DNA of 64,000 nt from assembly GCF_000243695.2 (NCBI RefSeq), contig NZ_AHMN02000004.1, positions 372,001-436,000 on the forward strand. Reading direction: 5' to 3'. A program made the translations under genes and the position numbers. This document shows positions 27,374-40,530 of the stretch, piece by piece (position 1 is the first letter of the stretch; each line of letters starts with the position of its first letter). The notes below the pieces were generated by a model. It was given only the letters and a program-made list of their open reading frames with translations, was not told the origin of the DNA and made no database searches. Origin of the DNA: Leptospira kirschneri serovar Cynopteri str. 3522 CT (lineage in GTDB: Bacteria > Spirochaetota > Leptospiria > Leptospirales > Leptospiraceae).

Positions 27374-27918
27374 ATGAATCAATCAACTGAAGCTCAAGGA
27401 AAGAATATTTCTGATAAAACGATTCCGGAATTTTCCAAAGCCTGGATCGAGTATCAAAAAAGTATGCAGCAAGAAAATCCATGTTTTGATTCCGCAAGAC
27501 GTGGGGATGTAAATGCCCTCAAACGACAGATTGTTTCTTTGAAACACTTGGACGAAAAAAATCGAAAAGGTCACACCTTATTGATGTTAGCTGCTTATAA
27601 CGGGTGGGAAGAGGTCAGTCAATTTTTAATTTCTCAAGGTGCAAACGTAAATTCTACGGATCAAGAAGGAAATTCTATATTAATGGGAGCTGCTTTTAAA
27701 GGTCACGTAAGGATTGTGGAAATTCTTTTAAACGCAGGGGCGAATAGAAACTATAAAAACTCAAAGGGGCAAGACGCATTTCAATTTTCTAATATGTTTG
27801 GTAGAGCGGAAGTAAGTAATCTTTTAAGCGGATCTAAATTGACTCGATTGAAAAGGTTTTTAATTTTTTTCAAATCTTGGATCTTATATATCGTTCAATT
27901 TACAAAAGGAGAAAAACA

Positions 27919-27922
<4 letters not shown>
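27374..27922 (+). CDS. ankB: Ankyrin-repeat protein linked to catalase (AnkB-like)
   Basis: About 182 residues from the ATG at 27374 (a TTG at 27347 is also in frame; neither has a strong ribosome site). Three ankyrin repeats are visible: [19 protein letters not shown], then [19 protein letters not shown] and [20 protein letters not shown] hydrophobic segment near the C-terminus ([15 protein letters not shown]) could anchor it to the membrane. The stop overlaps the catalase start as ATGA (27919-27922), so the two are translationally coupled. In other bacteria ankyrin proteins next to catalase are needed for full catalase activity or export; that role here is by analogy. Confidence 0.88.
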
Positions 27923-29364
<1,442 letters not shown>

Positions 29365-29431
29365 AAAAGTGGAATATAAAATTCGCTGATCATTTTTTTA
29401 AAATATAAACTGAATAAGTTTTATCTATTTA

Positions 29432-29500
29432 AAAAAGGGTTTTGGAATCTTCTGTTTCTTGTTTTAAAATCAGACGTAAATTAGAAACCCTTTTTGTTTT
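29432..29500 (+). terminator. Possible terminator after katE
   Basis: Inverted arms AAAAAGGGTTT and AAACCCTTTTT (11 bp, perfect) separated by a loop of about 42 bases and followed by a T-rich tract. The long loop makes it a weak candidate. Confidence 0.35.
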
Positions 29501-29611
29501 TTGAAATTTCGTCTACGAAAAGTTATTTAACGCGAAAGGAATCGATGCGAGGAAACTTTAGCAGAACGCTTTCTCAAACTAAAGCCGTCTCACTCTCCAT
29601 GGATCGTTCGA

Positions 29612-29645
29612 AGTAACTCAAGCAAAACGCTCTCTATGGATCGCG
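29612..29645 (-). repeat. Single inverted copy of the 33-bp VNTR unit
   Basis: Contains AAAACGCTCTCTATGGATCG, the reverse complement of the core of the unit repeated at 39238-39424, preceded by a TAACTCA block like the unit's other end. A second, degenerate copy (CTCTCCATGGATCG) lies just before it at about 29592-29610. Confidence 0.7.
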
Positions 29646-29683
29646 TTTGAAACTAAAGGTGATTGTTATCCTGTTTCCTGGAT

Positions 29684-29752
29684 ACAATTTATTGACCAGA
29701 GCTAAAGAGGCTTGCTGTGGCAAGCGGGATTCGCTTAGATTTTCTTACGTTG
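29684..29752 (-). repeat. Dispersed hairpin repeat, inverted partial copy C
   Basis: The reverse complement reads CGTAAGAAAATCTAAGCGAA, then GCTTGCC, then AGCTCTGGTCAATAAATTG, the same block order as copies A, B, D and E. The second arm of the hairpin is missing, so the copy is truncated. Confidence 0.7.
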
Positions 29753-29982
29753 AATTCACGTCATTTATCTTTCTGAAAAATAGATCGTTTAGTTTTTTAA
29801 GTTCAATTTAAATACATTCTTCTTTTTGAATCTTACCGTAGAAACCTTTTCAGCTTGACTGTTAATGGAAATTAATCAAGATATTATACTGATTTTCATT
29901 CTACTTGACCAAAAAGATCAAACCGGTAATTCAAAAGCCACGCTTTTGCGTTTTTTTAAAGATTCAAAATATTGTATAAACG

Positions 29983-32208
29983 ATGATTCACATTCTTAAA
30001 GCGATTTTAGAACAGGCACACGCCGGATATTGGGAAAAAAATTTTTCTGAAAATAAAAGTTATTTAAGTCCCGGTTGGAAATCCATGTTGGGCTATCAAG
30101 AAGAAGAGTTGGGAGATTCTATATCAGCTTGGCAGTCTCATATTTTTCCCGAAGATCTAAATCCGATTCGTAACGAATTTGAGGATTATTTAAAGACGGA
30201 CCTGAGTCAACCATACGAAGCGGATATTCGTTTCTTACATAAAAACGGAAACATCATTTGGTTTAAATGCACTTGTAAGGTAGTAGAAAAAGATTCATTA
30301 GGAAAACCGATTCTAATGATTGGAACTTACTTTGACGTTACAAAATCCAAAAAAATAGAATCCGAATTACAACACACAGTCGATCGACTTGCTCTTGCCA
30401 CTCGAACGGCGAGGGTAGGAATTTGGGATCTGGATTTTACTTCCGGGAAAATATCTTGGGATGATACTATGTTCGAACTTTATGGAATTACTCGAGAGAA
30501 ATTTTCAGGAACTGTATTAGACTGGGAGTCTAGTTTATATCCGGATGATTTGGAAAGATGTAGATCGGAATATGCAGAAGCTCTCTCTGGAGAAAAAGAA
30601 TTCGACACTCAGTTTAGGGTAGTCTGGCCGGATGGTTCCATACATTTTATTAAGGCGATTGCAATCGTTCAAAGAATGACTTCTGGAAAACCTTTTCGGA
30701 TGTTAGGAACGAATTGGGATATTACCAAACATAAAAACGCAGAAATCGCATTAAAAGAAAGTTATGAACTGACTAAGGTATTTATTGAAAACGCACCTTC
30801 TGCGATTGCTATGTTCGATACGAATATGAAATATATGGCCGCTTCCCAACAGTGGCTTGTTGATTATTATTTGGGCGGAATAGAAATTATCGGTCGTTCT
30901 CATTATGAAATTTTTCCTGAAATTGGAGACGAATGGAAATCGATTCACCAAGAATGTTTACGTGGAAGGGTAATTCGAAGAGAAGAGGAGGCTTTTACTC
31001 GTTTAGATGGAACGGTTCAGTGGATTATCTGGGAAGTAAGGCCTTGGTATGCTTCTCCCAATATAGTAGGTGGTATTTTGATGTATACCGCAGATATTAC
31101 TACTCTGAAACGAAAGGAATTTGAAAGAAGTAAATTAGAAGAAATTCTGACTAGGACCAATGAAGCCGCGCAGATAGGATCTTGGGAATTGGATCTGGAA
31201 ACGAATACAAGAGTTTGGAGTAAGGTGACAAAGGCGATTTTCGAATTGCCAGAAGATTATAAACCGGGTGGTAAGGAAGTAGGAAATTTTTTTAGGAATG
31301 AAGAGGATCGAAAAAGGTCTGCGGATCTCTTGGCGGAGTCGATTCAAACGGGCAAACCGTTTGACGTTGAAGTAGAAATTTTAACTGCAAAAGGAAATGT
31401 AGTATGGACTCGATCAATTGGAAAACCGGAATATAAGGATGGAAAATGTATTCGTGTTTCGGGTACGTTTCAGAATATCCAGGAACAAAAACTAAAAGAA
31501 CTTGCTCTTCAGAGAACCTTAGATCTATTAAATAATCAGAATGAAAGATTATTAAATTTTGCTCATATAGTTTCCCACAATCTTCGTTCTCACTCCGGAA
31601 ATATATCGATGCTTCTTAAAATTTTACAGGAATCCAAAAACGAATCCGAAAAAGAAAAAATGATACAATATATCGCAAAGGCTTCGGATAGTCTAATGGA
31701 TACAGTTTGGAATTTGAACGAAGTAGTTTCTATTCAAACGAATAAGAATATTCAAAATGCTGAAATTAGTCTTAGAGATTATATTGAAAAGGCGACTCAG
31801 ACGATCGGAGGAGAAATTCAGAAATATCAGGTTCAAATTCATAATTTGGTTTCGAATTCAATTCGAGTTCGTTGTAACGCATCTTATATGGAAAGTATCC
31901 TTCTGAATTTTCTTACAAATGCCGTAAAATATAGACATCCAGATAGGATTCCAGAGATCACTTTAAGCGCAGAACGTCAAGAGAATCGATTGATTCTTAG
32001 TATTACAGACAATGGTCTTGGAATCGATATGAAAAAATATGGAGATAAACTTTTCGGAATGTATAAAACCTTTCACAATAATAAGGATGCTAAAGGAATT
32101 GGATTATTTATGACTAAAAATCAAGTGGAAGCTATGGGCGGGAAAATCGAGGTGGAAAGCTGGTTGAATAACGGAACTACTTTTAGAATCATTTTTTTTG
32201 AATTGTAA
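29983..32208 (+). CDS. Multi-PAS sensor histidine kinase
   Basis: A 741-residue soluble kinase. Four successive PAS/PAC units occupy about residues 1-125, 130-255, 260-380 and 385-505 (seen as repeated FHPDDL-like and WDITKHKNAE / YTADITTLKRK / FQNIQEQKLKE linkers). The phospho-acceptor is His532 in IVSHNLRSHSGN, followed by an HATPase domain with LTNAVKYRHPD, DNGLGID and AKGIGLFMT. It lacks membrane segments, so it senses an intracellular signal. The PAS units may bind a ligand or cofactor, but no specific one can be named. There is no adjacent response regulator gene: the gene is an orphan kinase. Confidence 0.9.
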   Translation: MIHILKAILEQAHAGYWEKNFSENKSYLSPGWKSMLGYQEEELGDSISAWQSHIFPEDLNPIRNEFEDYLKTDLSQPYEADIRFLHKNGNIIWFKCTCKVVEKDSLGKPILMIGTYFDVTKSKKIESELQHTVDRLALATRTARVGIWDLDFTSGKISWDDTMFELYGITREKFSGTVLDWESSLYPDDLERCRSEYAEALSGEKEFDTQFRVVWPDGSIHFIKAIAIVQRMTSGKPFRMLGTNWDITKHKNAEIALKESYELTKVFIENAPSAIAMFDTNMKYMAASQQWLVDYYLGGIEIIGRSHYEIFPEIGDEWKSIHQECLRGRVIRREEEAFTRLDGTVQWIIWEVRPWYASPNIVGGILMYTADITTLKRKEFERSKLEEILTRTNEAAQIGSWELDLETNTRVWSKVTKAIFELPEDYKPGGKEVGNFFRNEEDRKRSADLLAESIQTGKPFDVEVEILTAKGNVVWTRSIGKPEYKDGKCIRVSGTFQNIQEQKLKELALQRTLDLLNNQNERLLNFAHIVSHNLRSHSGNISMLLKILQESKNESEKEKMIQYIAKASDSLMDTVWNLNEVVSIQTNKNIQNAEISLRDYIEKATQTIGGEIQKYQVQIHNLVSNSIRVRCNASYMESILLNFLTNAVKYRHPDRIPEITLSAERQENRLILSITDNGLGIDMKKYGDKLFGMYKTFHNNKDAKGIGLFMTKNQVEAMGGKIEVESWLNNGTTFRIIFFEL

Positions 32209-32312
32209 ATCCAATTATGTGAAACCTTGAATTTGTTTTACAAATTTTATAATAATTGAATTTACTAAAAATAATTTTTGTCGGTTAGAATTTTTCTGTT
32301 TTTGTTCTAATT

Positions 32313-33440
32313 TTACAAAGAGTTTATTATGGATAAAACTTCGTTGAAATACGAGTTTCTAGAAGTTGTATTTACGTGATTACGAAAAGAAAGCTGAGAG
32401 TGATCCAAATTCTTGGAAAATTGTCTGGTTCCCTGGAGTTTAGAAGACATCTTACCACTTGTAGAAGTCACAATTCCGTCGCTTTTGTTTGCAAAACTAG
32501 GACTTCCGTTGGATAAAAAATTACATCCGATGATATAAACTGACTCTGAACCGGGATGATTATTGCATACATTCATTTCTCCATAAAACGCAGTTATCCT
32601 TGAATCTTTAGAAGATTCTTCAAGAAGTCTTTCTAAATACGGATTGAATGCTCCGCCAATAAGTTCATTGATCGGAACCTGATAAAATGTGCCTAACGCA
32701 TTTGTGTAAGCTAGATCCTTTCCTCCTTCTGTACCGGTTAAGAACGCCATAAGTTCGCCTAACGTTCCAAAATTTCCTTGATAACTAGTGGAAGCAAAAG
32801 GAGAACCTAGATAAGGAGTTCCTAAACTGATTATAAAATCAATGACGTCTTTTGTATTGTTTGAGTGATAAAGAGCAGATCTACTTACAAGACCTCCCAT
32901 GGAATGAGAGAGTAGAATTACCTTGTCCTCGGAAGTAAAAACCGAATTGAGTTTATCGATAAGCCTTTTTCCGTTGTTCTCTATATAATCGGAGGTTCTA
33001 TACGTAAACGTATAAAGTTCGTAGTTTTGAACTCCGGAAATATTTTGAGAATACATTTCTAATACATCATCCCAGGTTTCTCTAATATTGGCTACTTTCG
33101 CAAATTTATCTGTGGGGGGATCGGAGTTTTTTTCTTGAAAATCCCAGCCGTGAATTAAAACAATTTTTGGTTTATTTTCTTTGGATTCCGAAGTGGCCAC
33201 TGCAAATTGGTCCGAGTTAAATTGACTTTTTAAAGTTACAAAAGGGATCGGAATGAATTTATAAAGTTCGTGATTGAATTCTCCCCAAAATAAGACAGTC
33301 AAAGTTTTTAATAACTCTTCTACTGTGTTTTTATTTTTAGAAGGTTTTAGTTTATCCCAAGAAGAGTTGTTACAATGTAAAAACAAACCCAGAAAAAGAA
33401 AGAGGATAAGGAAATGAAAGAAAATTCGGGATGATTTCAT
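32313..33440 (-). CDS. Lipase-like alpha/beta-hydrolase lipoprotein
   Basis: I place the start at the ATG at 33440 (375 residues) because MKSSRIFFHFLILFLFLG forms a clean signal peptide ending in a spirochaete-type lipobox (LFLHC); the longer frame adds residues before it. The nucleophile elbow is SHSMGG, in ILLSHSMGGLVSRSAL, inside an HGWDF/oxyanion-containing alpha/beta-hydrolase fold, and a late LDHSQLSF may supply the catalytic His. This resembles triacylglycerol lipases or PGAP1-like esterases. As a probable lipoprotein it would act in the periplasm or at the outer membrane. It stands alone, with a convergent kinase gene downstream. Confidence 0.82.
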   Translation of the reverse strand: MKSSRIFFHFLILFLFLGLFLHCNNSSWDKLKPSKNKNTVEELLKTLTVLFWGEFNHELYKFIPIPFVTLKSQFNSDQFAVATSESKENKPKIVLIHGWDFQEKNSDPPTDKFAKVANIRETWDDVLEMYSQNISGVQNYELYTFTYRTSDYIENNGKRLIDKLNSVFTSEDKVILLSHSMGGLVSRSALYHSNNTKDVIDFIISLGTPYLGSPFASTSYQGNFGTLGELMAFLTGTEGGKDLAYTNALGTFYQVPINELIGGAFNPYLERLLEESSKDSRITAFYGEMNVCNNHPGSESVYIIGCNFLSNGSPSFANKSDGIVTSTSGKMSSKLQGTRQFSKNLDHSQLSFRNHVNTTSRNSYFNEVLSIINSL

Positions 33441-33847
33441 ATCTTTTAGAAATATGCAAAAAATTAAAAAAAGCAAGAGATAATTTAGAAATTTATAAGA
33501 ATCTTAAAGTTAACTGGCAATTCTAAGAAGAATTGAAGTAAATAAGTTTTGGAAAATCCTTTATCAGAGAATTATAAACTTTTCATGATTCAAAAATGTG
33601 TAAACGGATCTATAAATTTTTATCTACGCGTTAAAATAAATCCATAGAATCGGTTAGAAGTTTTATTTTTCGAACATACTTAAATTATAGGAATTCGTCT
33701 AAAAATTTTATGACAGATCAATAGAACTGGTAGTGATATAGAGGTTTTGCACCAAACCTAGGATTATGCTGACTTTTTTGAAGGATCTCATCACATTCTA
33801 AGTTTTGAAACAAGCGGTAGAGTAGTATAAGAAAATTTTTTCTTTTT
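33441..33847. other. Gap with a short shared block
   Basis: About 400 bases with no gene. Bases 33793-33815 match 25869-25891 in 22 of 23 positions (ACATTCTAAGTTTTGAAAC and on), indicating another dispersed repeat. Nothing else recognised. Confidence 0.5.
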
Positions 33848-34603
33848 TTATCCGGACTTACGATTTACGATTCTATCTAAAACAATTCCAGTGGCAACAG
33901 TCACATTCAAAGAAGAAAGATTACCGTGTATCGGAATTCTAAGCACGAAGTCTGATTTTTCCATAAGAATTCTTTTGATACCTTCTCCTTCGTTTCCCAT
34001 CAGAATTGCTAGTTCATTTAGATCGGGTAGTTTGGACCAGTCTTCTGTTCCACGATCACTTGTAGAAACGATCCAATATCCGTTTTCTTTTAAAAGTTCT
34101 AAAGTGTTGGCAAGATTTTTAACTGTGAAAATTTTTAAAAATGAAAGCGCGCCTGACGCAACTTTTTCAACAACAGGAGTGATTCCCGCGGATTCCCTTT
34201 CGGGAAGAATGATGTTTGTAATTCCGAAACATTCAGCGGTTCTAAGTATGTTTCCTAAATTTCCAGGATCTTGAATTCGATCTAAAATCAAAAAGGCTCC
34301 CGGTTTTTCAGAAAGGAATTCTTCCAGATTTTTTTTGTCGAATGTAGTTTGTTTAGAAGGAACTTTTAGTGCTACAATCCCTTGATGATTTCTTCCGGGA
34401 ACGAGAGAATCTAATTTAGAAACGTTTACTTTATGAACTTGAACAAAAGAAGGGATTTTGTTTAATATTTTTTCTATAATTTCTGTGCCTGGATTTTCCT
34501 TTACATACAACTGGATAAAAGGAAATGAATGTTCCTTTCCTAGGTTGGCCTCCGTAAGTTCAATCAGAGTCCTCTTTCCGAAAATGTATTCAGGCTTAGC
34601 TAT
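33848..34603 (-). CDS. rlmB: TrmH/SpoU (RlmB-type) rRNA 2'-O-methyltransferase
   Basis: A SPOUT methyltransferase with the three family motifs: LDRIQDPGNLGNILRTAE, ILMGNEGEGI and IPIHGNLSSLNVTVA. It methylates a ribose 2'-OH in 23S rRNA using SAM, working as a knotted dimer. The first ATG/GTG/TTG in frame is a TTG at 34510, but the family N-terminus (EYIFGKRTLIELTE) is encoded upstream of it. The only plausible start there is an ATA at 34603, placed 5 bases after a perfect GGAGG (34609-34613) and overlapping the cysS stop as ATAG. I therefore extend the gene to 34603 (251 residues). Last gene of a folD-esterase-cysS-rlmB operon. Confidence 0.85.
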   Translation of the reverse strand: MAKPEYIFGKRTLIELTEANLGKEHSFPFIQLYVKENPGTEIIEKILNKIPSFVQVHKVNVSKLDSLVPGRNHQGIVALKVPSKQTTFDKKNLEEFLSEKPGAFLILDRIQDPGNLGNILRTAECFGITNIILPERESAGITPVVEKVASGALSFLKIFTVKNLANTLELLKENGYWIVSTSDRGTEDWSKLPDLNELAILMGNEGEGIKRILMEKSDFVLRIPIHGNLSSLNVTVATGIVLDRIVNRKSG

Positions 34604-36011
34604 TTTTTCCTCCAGCGGATTCCTTCTTTTGTATCCTCTATCAAAATTCCTTGTGCTAAAAGCTGATCCCGAATCGCGTCGGATCTTGCAAAATCCTTGT
34701 TTTTTCTGGCGATCTGTCTTTCTTCGATCAGAGAATCGATTTCAGAATCGAGCAAATCCTTTTTAGATTCAAAATTGAGAACTCCTAAAATACGATTATA
34801 ATATGCAAGAATTTGAATGTATTCGATTCTTTGTTTGGAATCAGATTGGTTCGTATCCAAAAAGGAATTGATCTGTTTTACAGATTCGAAAACAACCGCC
34901 AAAGCTTTGGAAATGTTTAAGTCGTCTGCCAAAGATTCTTCAAATTCTTTTTTCCAAGTCTGCATAAGTGGGATCGAAAATGGAAAGTAAAAATCCGTTT
35001 TTATATCTGGTTCTAAATCTAAAAGACGATCTAAGCAGTTTTGGATTTTACGGATATTTGCGGAAGCTTCAGCGATTCTGTCGGTTGAAAAATTCAGCTT
35101 AGAACGATAATGTGTGGAGATCAAAAGAAAACGGATCGCCTTAGGATCTAAACCTTGTTGAATAAGATCGCGTAACGTGTAAAAGTTTCCTTTGCTCTTG
35201 GACATTTTTTGACCGTCCACGAGAAGGTGTTCCGAATGAAGCCAGGTTTTTACAAAAGATTCCTCCGGAAAAGCTCCTTCGGATTGGGCGATTTCGTTTT
35301 CATGATGAGGGAATAAAAGATCCACTCCGCCGGTGTGAATGTCCACTCCGCTTTCATATACTTTTCGAATCATGGCGGAACATTCTAAATGCCATCCTGG
35401 ACGACCAGTTCCGACTAACGTGTTCCAAGAAGTTTCTCCTTCTAATTTAGGACTTTTCCAAAGAACGAAGTCTCTTACGTCTTCTTTTTCGTATTCGTCC
35501 GTATCATAACGAGTTCCTGTTTTCATTCCGGAGGTATCTATCTTACTGAGTTTTCCGTAGTTTGAAAACTTCTGAATCGAAAAATAAAGGTTTTCGTCTT
35601 TTTCATAGACGAATCCTTTTTTTTGTAGTTTTTGAATGATGTCCACCATCTCAGGAATAGAATCCGTTGCTTTGGGATAGTGTTCTAAAATTTCAGCGGA
35701 AACTGTTTTTAAATCTTCGAAGAATGCTTTTGTCCAAGGTGTGGTAAATTCTGAGATATTTTTTTTAGATGCAATTGAATCACGGATGATCTTGTCGTCT
35801 ATATCCGTGATGTTCATGGTCATATCCACTCCATACCCTAATAATTTAAGGGATCTACGTAAAACATCTACAAAAAGAAAGGCTCGTAGATTTCCTATAT
35901 GAGCGAAATTATAAACAGTTGGTCCACAGGAATATACGGTTACACGATTTGGATCGGAAGGGGAGAATTTTTCCTTTTTACCCGAAAGTGAATTGTAAAA
36001 TTGGATTTCTA

Positions 36012-36015
<4 letters not shown>
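34600..36015 (-). CDS. cysS: Cysteinyl-tRNA synthetase
   Basis: A 471-residue class I synthetase. The HIGH motif is HIGN, in GPTVYNFAHIGNLRAF, as usual for CysRS; KMSKS is intact in GQKMSKSKGNF; zinc ligands are present in YSCGPT, GWHLECSAM and HHENE. It charges tRNA-Cys in the cytoplasm. The start overlaps the stop of the upstream esterase gene by 4 bases (36012-36015, ATGA), and its own stop overlaps the proposed start of rlmB, so translation of three genes is coupled. Full length and confident. Confidence 0.96.
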
Positions 36016-37847
<1,832 letters not shown>

Positions 37848-37928
37848 ACTTCTCAGGATTTAGAGACTGTCTTCTCTGTCAGGTAAAAAATATCCTTTCC
37901 GGTGGAATCAAAACCGTAAAATGGGTTT

Positions 37929-39236
37929 ATGTCTGAAACTCCAATCGTAAGTAATCATGATTTAAAAAAACACGTAGATCAAAAGGTGGTCATCCAAGGT
38001 TGGGTGCACGGAATCCGAGGAAGCAACGCTAGACAGTTTCTTTCTCTTAGAAACAGTGGAAAAATTTTACAGGTGCTTGCGGAAAAGGAAATTCTAGGAG
38101 AAGAAATTTTTCAAACTGTAAAACATCTCCGTCAGGAAACTTCCGTAACCGTGACTGGAAAGTTGGTCAAAAATGAAAAGTCTCCGATCGGATTCGAACT
38201 AGTAATGGAATCGCTTCAAGTTGTAGGAGAGTCCGAAAATTATCCGATCACTCCGAAAGAACACGGAATTGATTTTTTAATTTCTCAAAGACATCTTTGG
38301 TTGCGCTCTTCGAAACAATTGGCGATTCTAAGAGTGAGGGACAATCTTTCTTTTGCGATTCGGAAATACTTTCATGAAAGAGATTTTTTACTGATAGATA
38401 CTCCGATCCTTACCGGATCCGTGGGAGAGAGTGCGGGAACATTATTTTCTACGGAATACTTCGATTTAGGAAACGCTTATCTAGCACAAACAGGACAACT
38501 CTATTTGGAAACTGCAATTTTTGCGCATAACAAAGTATTTTGTTACGGCCCTACGTTTCGTGCGGAAAAGAGTAAAACTAGAAGACATTTGACTGAGTTT
38601 TGGATGGTGGAAGCCGAAGTGGCATTTGCAGTACATTCAGAAAACCTAAAGTTACAAGAGAACTTTGTAAAGACGGTCATTAAAGAAACGGTTCAAAATT
38701 CATTCCAAGATTTGAAGGTATTGGAAAGAGATCCGGCTCCATTACTTGCGTATTTAGAAAAAGATTTTCCAGTGATCGATTATACAAAGGCACTTGAGAT
38801 TCTACAGTCCAAAGGAGAGGATATAGTTTGGGGGGACGATATTAATTCCGAGAGAGAACAAATGCTGACGACGGAATTTGGAGGTCCGGTTTTTATCCAA
38901 AAATACCCAAGAGAGGCAAAAGCATTTTATATGAAGGTCAACCCGGAAGATCCTAGGACTGTGTTAAACGCGGATCTAATCGCACCGGATGGGGTGGGGG
39001 AGATAATCGGTGGTTCTGAAAGAGAAGAAAATTACGAAAATATTGTACACAGGCTCAAAGAGGAAAAGCTACCTGTGGAATCTTATGACTGGTATTTGGA
39101 TTTGAGAAAATACGGATCTGTTCCACATTCCGGTTTTGGTTTGGGTTCGGAAAGATTGATCGCATGGATCTGTGGACTGGCACATGTAAGGGAATGTATT
39201 CCATTTCCGAGGATGATGGAACGACTTTATCCTTAA
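37929..39236 (+). CDS. asnS: Asparaginyl-tRNA synthetase
   Basis: A 435-residue class IIb synthetase: an N-terminal OB-fold anticodon domain (VVIQGWVHGIRGS), then catalytic motifs GPTFRAEKSKTRRHLTEFWM and the motif 3 GFGLGSERLIAWICGL. The residue pattern at GGSEREENYENIV and the absence of the AspRS insertion support Asn rather than Asp specificity. It charges tRNA-Asn directly. Divergent from folD. The stop is followed immediately by a 33-bp tandem repeat array, which may affect the 3' end of the transcript. Confidence 0.94.
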   Translation: MSETPIVSNHDLKKHVDQKVVIQGWVHGIRGSNARQFLSLRNSGKILQVLAEKEILGEEIFQTVKHLRQETSVTVTGKLVKNEKSPIGFELVMESLQVVGESENYPITPKEHGIDFLISQRHLWLRSSKQLAILRVRDNLSFAIRKYFHERDFLLIDTPILTGSVGESAGTLFSTEYFDLGNAYLAQTGQLYLETAIFAHNKVFCYGPTFRAEKSKTRRHLTEFWMVEAEVAFAVHSENLKLQENFVKTVIKETVQNSFQDLKVLERDPAPLLAYLEKDFPVIDYTKALEILQSKGEDIVWGDDINSEREQMLTTEFGGPVFIQKYPREAKAFYMKVNPEDPRTVLNADLIAPDGVGEIIGGSEREENYENIVHRLKEEKLPVESYDWYLDLRKYGSVPHSGFGLGSERLIAWICGLAHVRECIPFPRMMERLYP

Positions 39237-39237
39237 A

Positions 39238-39424
39238 ACGCGATCCATAGAGAGCGTTTTACTGAGTTCTACGCGATCCATAGAGAGCGTTTTACTGAGT
39301 TCTACGCGATCCATAGAGAGCGTTTTACTGAGTTCTACGCGATCCATAGAGAGCGTTTTACTGAGTTCTACGCGATCCATAGAGAGCGTTTTACTGAGTT
39401 CTACGCGATCCATAGAGAGCGTTT
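39238..39424 (+). repeat. 33-bp tandem repeat array (VNTR), 5.7 copies
   Basis: Five identical 33-base units begin at 39238, 39271, 39304, 39337 and 39370, followed by a partial unit of 22 bases (39403-39424). The core is CGATCCATAGAGAGCG followed by TTTTACTGAGTTC. The array begins one base after the asnS stop. The exact identity of copies implies recent expansion; such arrays in pathogenic Leptospira are used for strain typing, though I cannot say whether this is one of the named loci. Confidence 0.95.
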
Positions 39425-39738
39425 CATACAAAAGGTAGCAAACTCATAAATGCCTTCCTATTGTTGGCCTTCACGTAGCTGTTGTTTCTCAGCGTAGCTT
39501 AAGATGAGTTCCTAGGAGTTATTTTGGCGAATCGCTCGCAAATTGTATCGTTTCCAAGGCTCACGAACGCGCTTTCCGCTCCAGTCAATAAATTAGAGGA
39601 AAAAAATGTGAAACGATCTTTCGCCGTCGGTTTCAATTTATTGACTCCGCTGCAATCGCTTTCGCATTCGCGATCTCGATTCACTTTTTTTCAGGATTTT
39701 CTACTGATCCATCCGATAAGAAACATAGAGGTTATCCT
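39425..39738. other. Gap between VNTR and TPR-like gene
   Basis: Holds copy D of the hairpin repeat (39526-39683) and the promoter and ribosome site of the gene at 39739. The short frames in it on both strands arise from the repeat and are not credible genes. Confidence 0.55.
39526..39683 (+). repeat. Dispersed hairpin repeat, copy D
   Basis: Has the clearest hairpin of the family: AGTCAATAAATT (39583-39594) pairs perfectly with AATTTATTGACT (39635-39646). It ends with the same GCAATCGCTTTCGCATT block as copy B. The inner 40 bases differ from copies A, B and E. Confidence 0.8.
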
Positions 39739-40530
39739 ATGGGTCAGAATTTAGCAGTATCCAATCCGTCTTCTATTGAAGAAACCGCTTGGGAATTATT
39801 TGAAACGGGTTCTTATGAAGAAGTGATCGAGATTGCAAAAAAAAATCCGAATCATGTTTTTTTAAATCATTTGAGTGGGATTGCAGGGTTTGAATCTGGC
39901 TCCAATTACGAAATCAACTATTTTCTAAAGGGTTCCTCAGTTTTAACCCCTCTTCTAGAAGCGTATCTTTTGAAAGAAGCCGGAAAGTCCAGGGAAGCGG
40001 CCAAAAAGTATCTAACGTATTTTAAATCTTCTTCGGTTCCAATTTCGTATTCGATTTTGAAAACGGGAATTTTAGTAAGCGAAGACGCTGTGGATTTCAA
40101 AACCGTTTTGGATCTGATCTCCGTTTACAAGATTCGTTTTTCGGACGATTCTTTTTGTAAGTCTGAATTTTTTTCCAACTATCATCTTAGAAATTATAAA
40201 GAGGCCATTCAAGTTTTTGCGGAGAATGTAAAACGCCTTTCGGAAGAAAGAGACGTTATGGGTGCATTGGGGCTTGCTTTTGTTTATATGGGAAAATTCG
40301 ACGAAGCAAAATCGGTTCTCGAAAAAATCCCAGGTTATGAAGAACTTCCAACGTTTGACGAAAAGAAAAAAGAATTTTCAGAAAAAATTGCGAGTATTCC
40401 TAAAATGGAAGCGAAACGAAAGTCACTTTCGATGCAGGAATTGATCGATTTAGGTTTTGCTTATCTTTTTTCAGAAAATTTTAAAAAGGCAGAAGAAGTT
40501 TTTAGCGAGTTGGTTGCGGCTCATTCGTAA
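39739..40530 (+). CDS. TPR-like helical repeat protein
   Basis: A 263-residue soluble protein made of short amphipathic helix pairs; TPR-like periodicity is seen in [42 protein letters not shown] (about residues 175-193) and [18 protein letters not shown] at the C-terminus. A GAGG ribosome site precedes the ATG. Tetratricopeptide proteins act as scaffolds for protein complexes. No partner is evident: neighbours are a repeat element on either side. Confidence 0.75.
   Translation: MGQNLAVSNPSSIEETAWELFETGSYEEVIEIAKKNPNHVFLNHLSGIAGFESGSNYEINYFLKGSSVLTPLLEAYLLKEAGKSREAAKKYLTYFKSSSVPISYSILKTGILVSEDAVDFKTVLDLISVYKIRFSDDSFCKSEFFSNYHLRNYKEAIQVFAENVKRLSEERDVMGALGLAFVYMGKFDEAKSVLEKIPGYEELPTFDEKKKEFSEKIASIPKMEAKRKSLSMQELIDLGFAYLFSENFKKAEEVFSELVAAHS

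Larger units (their letters stand above)
29365..29982. other. Repeat-containing gap after katE
   Basis: About 620 bases without a gene. It holds a possible terminator (29432-29495), an inverted single copy of the 33-bp unit that is tandemly repeated after asnS (29612-29645), and an inverted copy of the hairpin repeat (29684-29752). The last 200 bases should carry the promoter of the PAS kinase gene. Confidence 0.55.

Noticed and set aside
39238..39424. Possible CRISPR array after asnS
   Set aside because: The units are directly contiguous with no spacers, so it is a simple tandem repeat.
39069..39431. 120-codon leftward frame with repeated LSMDRVELSKT peptide
   Set aside because: It is only the 33-bp repeat array, a multiple of three in length, read on the opposite strand, continuing into asnS antisense; no start signal or homology.
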